Shown here: in pieces, positions 6,366 through 7,299 of the stretch
Position numbering within the stretch: position 1 is the stretch's first letter
Layout of the letters: each line of letters begins with the position of its first letter
Notes under the pieces: model-generated
Told to the model about the DNA's origin: nothing
Seen by the model: the letters and a program-made list of their open reading frames with translations, nothing else
The model's database searches: none
NCBI GenBank assembly: GCA_027858865.1
Contig: JAQIBW010000289.1
Location: 1-7,299 of the forward strand
From: Sulfurimonas sp.
GTDB lineage: Bacteria > Campylobacterota > Campylobacteria > Campylobacterales > Sulfurimonadaceae
Direction: 5' to 3'
Length of the DNA: 7,299 nucleotides
Made by a program: the position numbers and the translations under genes

Positions 6366-7299
6366 CAAATCTCACCTCTTTAAAAGGTCTCTCTCTTCTT
6401 TTTCTAAACCAGTAAATAGCAAATCCGGATAAAATCGCAGTGGCTGTTGCAGCAAACAAACCGTAAGCGTAAGAGCTGTACCCACTCTCTGCCGGATAGT
6501 AAAGAGATGTGTAAGTTGATGAGTGTTTTATATTTTCATACTCTTTATCACTATGCATACCTTTAGCATCTTGCGTATAAGTTGCAGTTAGTAAAAACTC
6601 ACTTTTATGTCTTCTATCAAACTTGTTCCACTGGGGAAAATAATCTTGTAAAAGTGTGAAAGTAGCAATCCCACTTTTGTCTGTTTTAACAGTTTTAGAC
6701 CATCCTGTTTTTGTAGACAGGGTTAAGTTAGCACCTTCTATAGGTTTAGAGTTAAGTATTACTTTTAGTCTTATCTTATCACCAGAGTATAGACGATGAT
6801 AAAATGTTTCACCATCTTCACGCACTCTTAAAATATCAAAAGCAACCTCTTTAATGCTATGTGCTGACATCTTCTGCTCATCATAAATAGCATCGTTACT
6901 ATGGTTAAATCTCATAAACTCATATTTTGCAGTATTTGAATATAAGGTATTATTATTTACATTTTCATCTGTATAAAACAGGTTATAGTAACCATTGTTG
7001 GGCATTTTAAAACTGACAGATTTACAACCGTCTTCTTTAGATTGTTCAACTTTTGTAACTTTTAAGTTAGCATCTAGAAGATAAAGACCAGCATTGATAT
7101 CACTTATACAGTTCTTTTTACCAGAATCATCTTCAAAAGTAGGCCACACTTTTTTTGATGGAACCCAGTTTCTTCCTCCACCATGACTGTGTCCTCCACC
7201 ATAAGAGTTTTTCTTTTTGGCTACTGGGTTAGTGTCTGTAAAATATATGACATCTTCCATTAAAATTGAATCAGATGATGTAAAGAAGTATATGAATGA
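6352..7299 (-). CDS. DUF4198-like exported protein with C-terminal membrane anchor (5' end off window)
   Basis: The frame is open from the window edge, so the true start and probably a signal peptide lie beyond 7299. An in-window ATG at 7258-7260 would give 302 aa but has no Shine-Dalgarno sequence before it, and 13 open codons precede it. Numbering from that ATG, there is a Gly/His-rich loop (GGGHSHGGG, residues 21-29), two cysteines (51, 79), a beta-rich domain around 157-235 with the run GDKIRLKV, SKPIEGANLTL and TDKSGIATFTL, and one hydrophobic helix at about 264-286 followed by RKRRER and a short tail. The 'GD...V...KPIEGA...TDKSG' pattern is typical of DUF4198/NikM-like Ig-fold periplasmic proteins, some of which sit with metal-uptake genes. 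The basic tail after the helix implies a periplasmic domain anchored with its C-terminus inside. Its stop overlaps the next gene by 14 bp. The family call is moderately sure; the function, perhaps metal binding through the His loop, is inference. Confidence 0.7.
   Translation of the reverse strand, partial: SFIYFFTSSDSILMEDVIYFTDTNPVAKKKNSYGGGHSHGGGRNWVPSKKVWPTFEDDSGKKNCISDINAGLYLLDANLKVTKVEQSKEDGCKSVSFKMPNNGYYNLFYTDENVNNNTLYSNTAKYEFMRFNHSNDAIYDEQKMSAHSIKEVAFDILRVREDGETFYHRLYSGDKIRLKVILNSKPIEGANLTLSTKTGWSKTVKTDKSGIATFTLLQDYFPQWNKFDRRHKSEFLLTATYTQDAKGMHSDKEYENIKHSSTYTSLYYPAESGYSSYAYGLFAATATAILSGFAIYWFRKRRERPFKEVRFDEKN
6371..6378 (-). promoter_or_regulatory. Ribosome binding site of the NapH-like gene
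   Basis: GAGGTGAG on the minus strand closely matches the anti-Shine-Dalgarno complement GGAGGTGA and lies 5 nt before ATG 6363-6365. It is within the coding end of the DUF4198-like gene. The adjacent TTG (6366-6368) is also within reach, but ATG is preferred. Confidence 0.65.

Noticed and set aside
1..7299. CRISPR array, tRNA/rRNA genes, insertion sequence or prophage traces
   Set aside because: No spaced direct repeats, RNA-gene motifs, transposase fragments or terminal inverted repeats were seen; the window is essentially all coding on one strand.

Overview
The window is AT-rich, very densely coded DNA with every credible gene on the minus strand. Read 5' to 3' on that strand (from high to low coordinate) it is one head-to-tail cluster: an exported DUF4198-like protein whose start lies off the window, a NapH-like membrane polyferredoxin, a single-subunit HgdB/YjiM-type (2-hydroxyacyl-CoA dehydratase or double-cubane-cluster) protein, its ATP-dependent HgdC/YjiL-type activator, an RND-family permease, and the N-terminus of a TonB-like protein that runs off the window at position 1. 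Base composition, codon use (AAA, TTT, ATA, AGA rich), NapH-like iron-sulfur proteins and the general protein style suggest a Campylobacterota (Sulfurimonas/Sulfurovum/Arcobacter-like) bacterium. This is an impression from style, not a proven placement.

The genes overlap or nearly touch: 14 bp between the DUF4198-like and NapH-like genes, 8 bp between NapH-like and HgdB-like (with the start I prefer), a 1-bp TAATG join between HgdB-like and activator, 4 bp between activator and RND, and a 4-bp ATGA join between RND and TonB-like. No promoter, terminator or intergenic stretch was found inside the window, so the set is best read as part of one transcript that begins upstream of position 7299 and ends beyond position 1.

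Functionally, the centre is a two-component ATP-driven reductase pair. The activator carries an ASKHA ATPase fold with two conserved cysteines for a [4Fe-4S] cluster shared between two subunits, and the HgdB-like partner carries ten cysteines. Only one dehydratase-type subunit is present and no acyl-CoA genes are near, which fits the YjiM/YjiL or double-cubane-cluster-protein (DCCP) branch better than a classical heterodimeric 2-hydroxyacyl-CoA dehydratase. The translationally linked membrane polyferredoxin just upstream is a candidate electron donor. The flanking DUF4198-like, RND and TonB-like genes point to an envelope or metal-related role for the whole cluster. The linkage is visible in the sequence; the joint function is inference.

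The most striking anomaly is the RND permease. It is full length (1,028 codons before the final stop) and stays in one reading frame, but it is cut by two in-frame stop codons, TAA and TGA, eight codons apart. The surrounding residues still align with the family without gaps. It is therefore either a very recent pseudogene, a sequence error, or a stop-readthrough/split-protein case.
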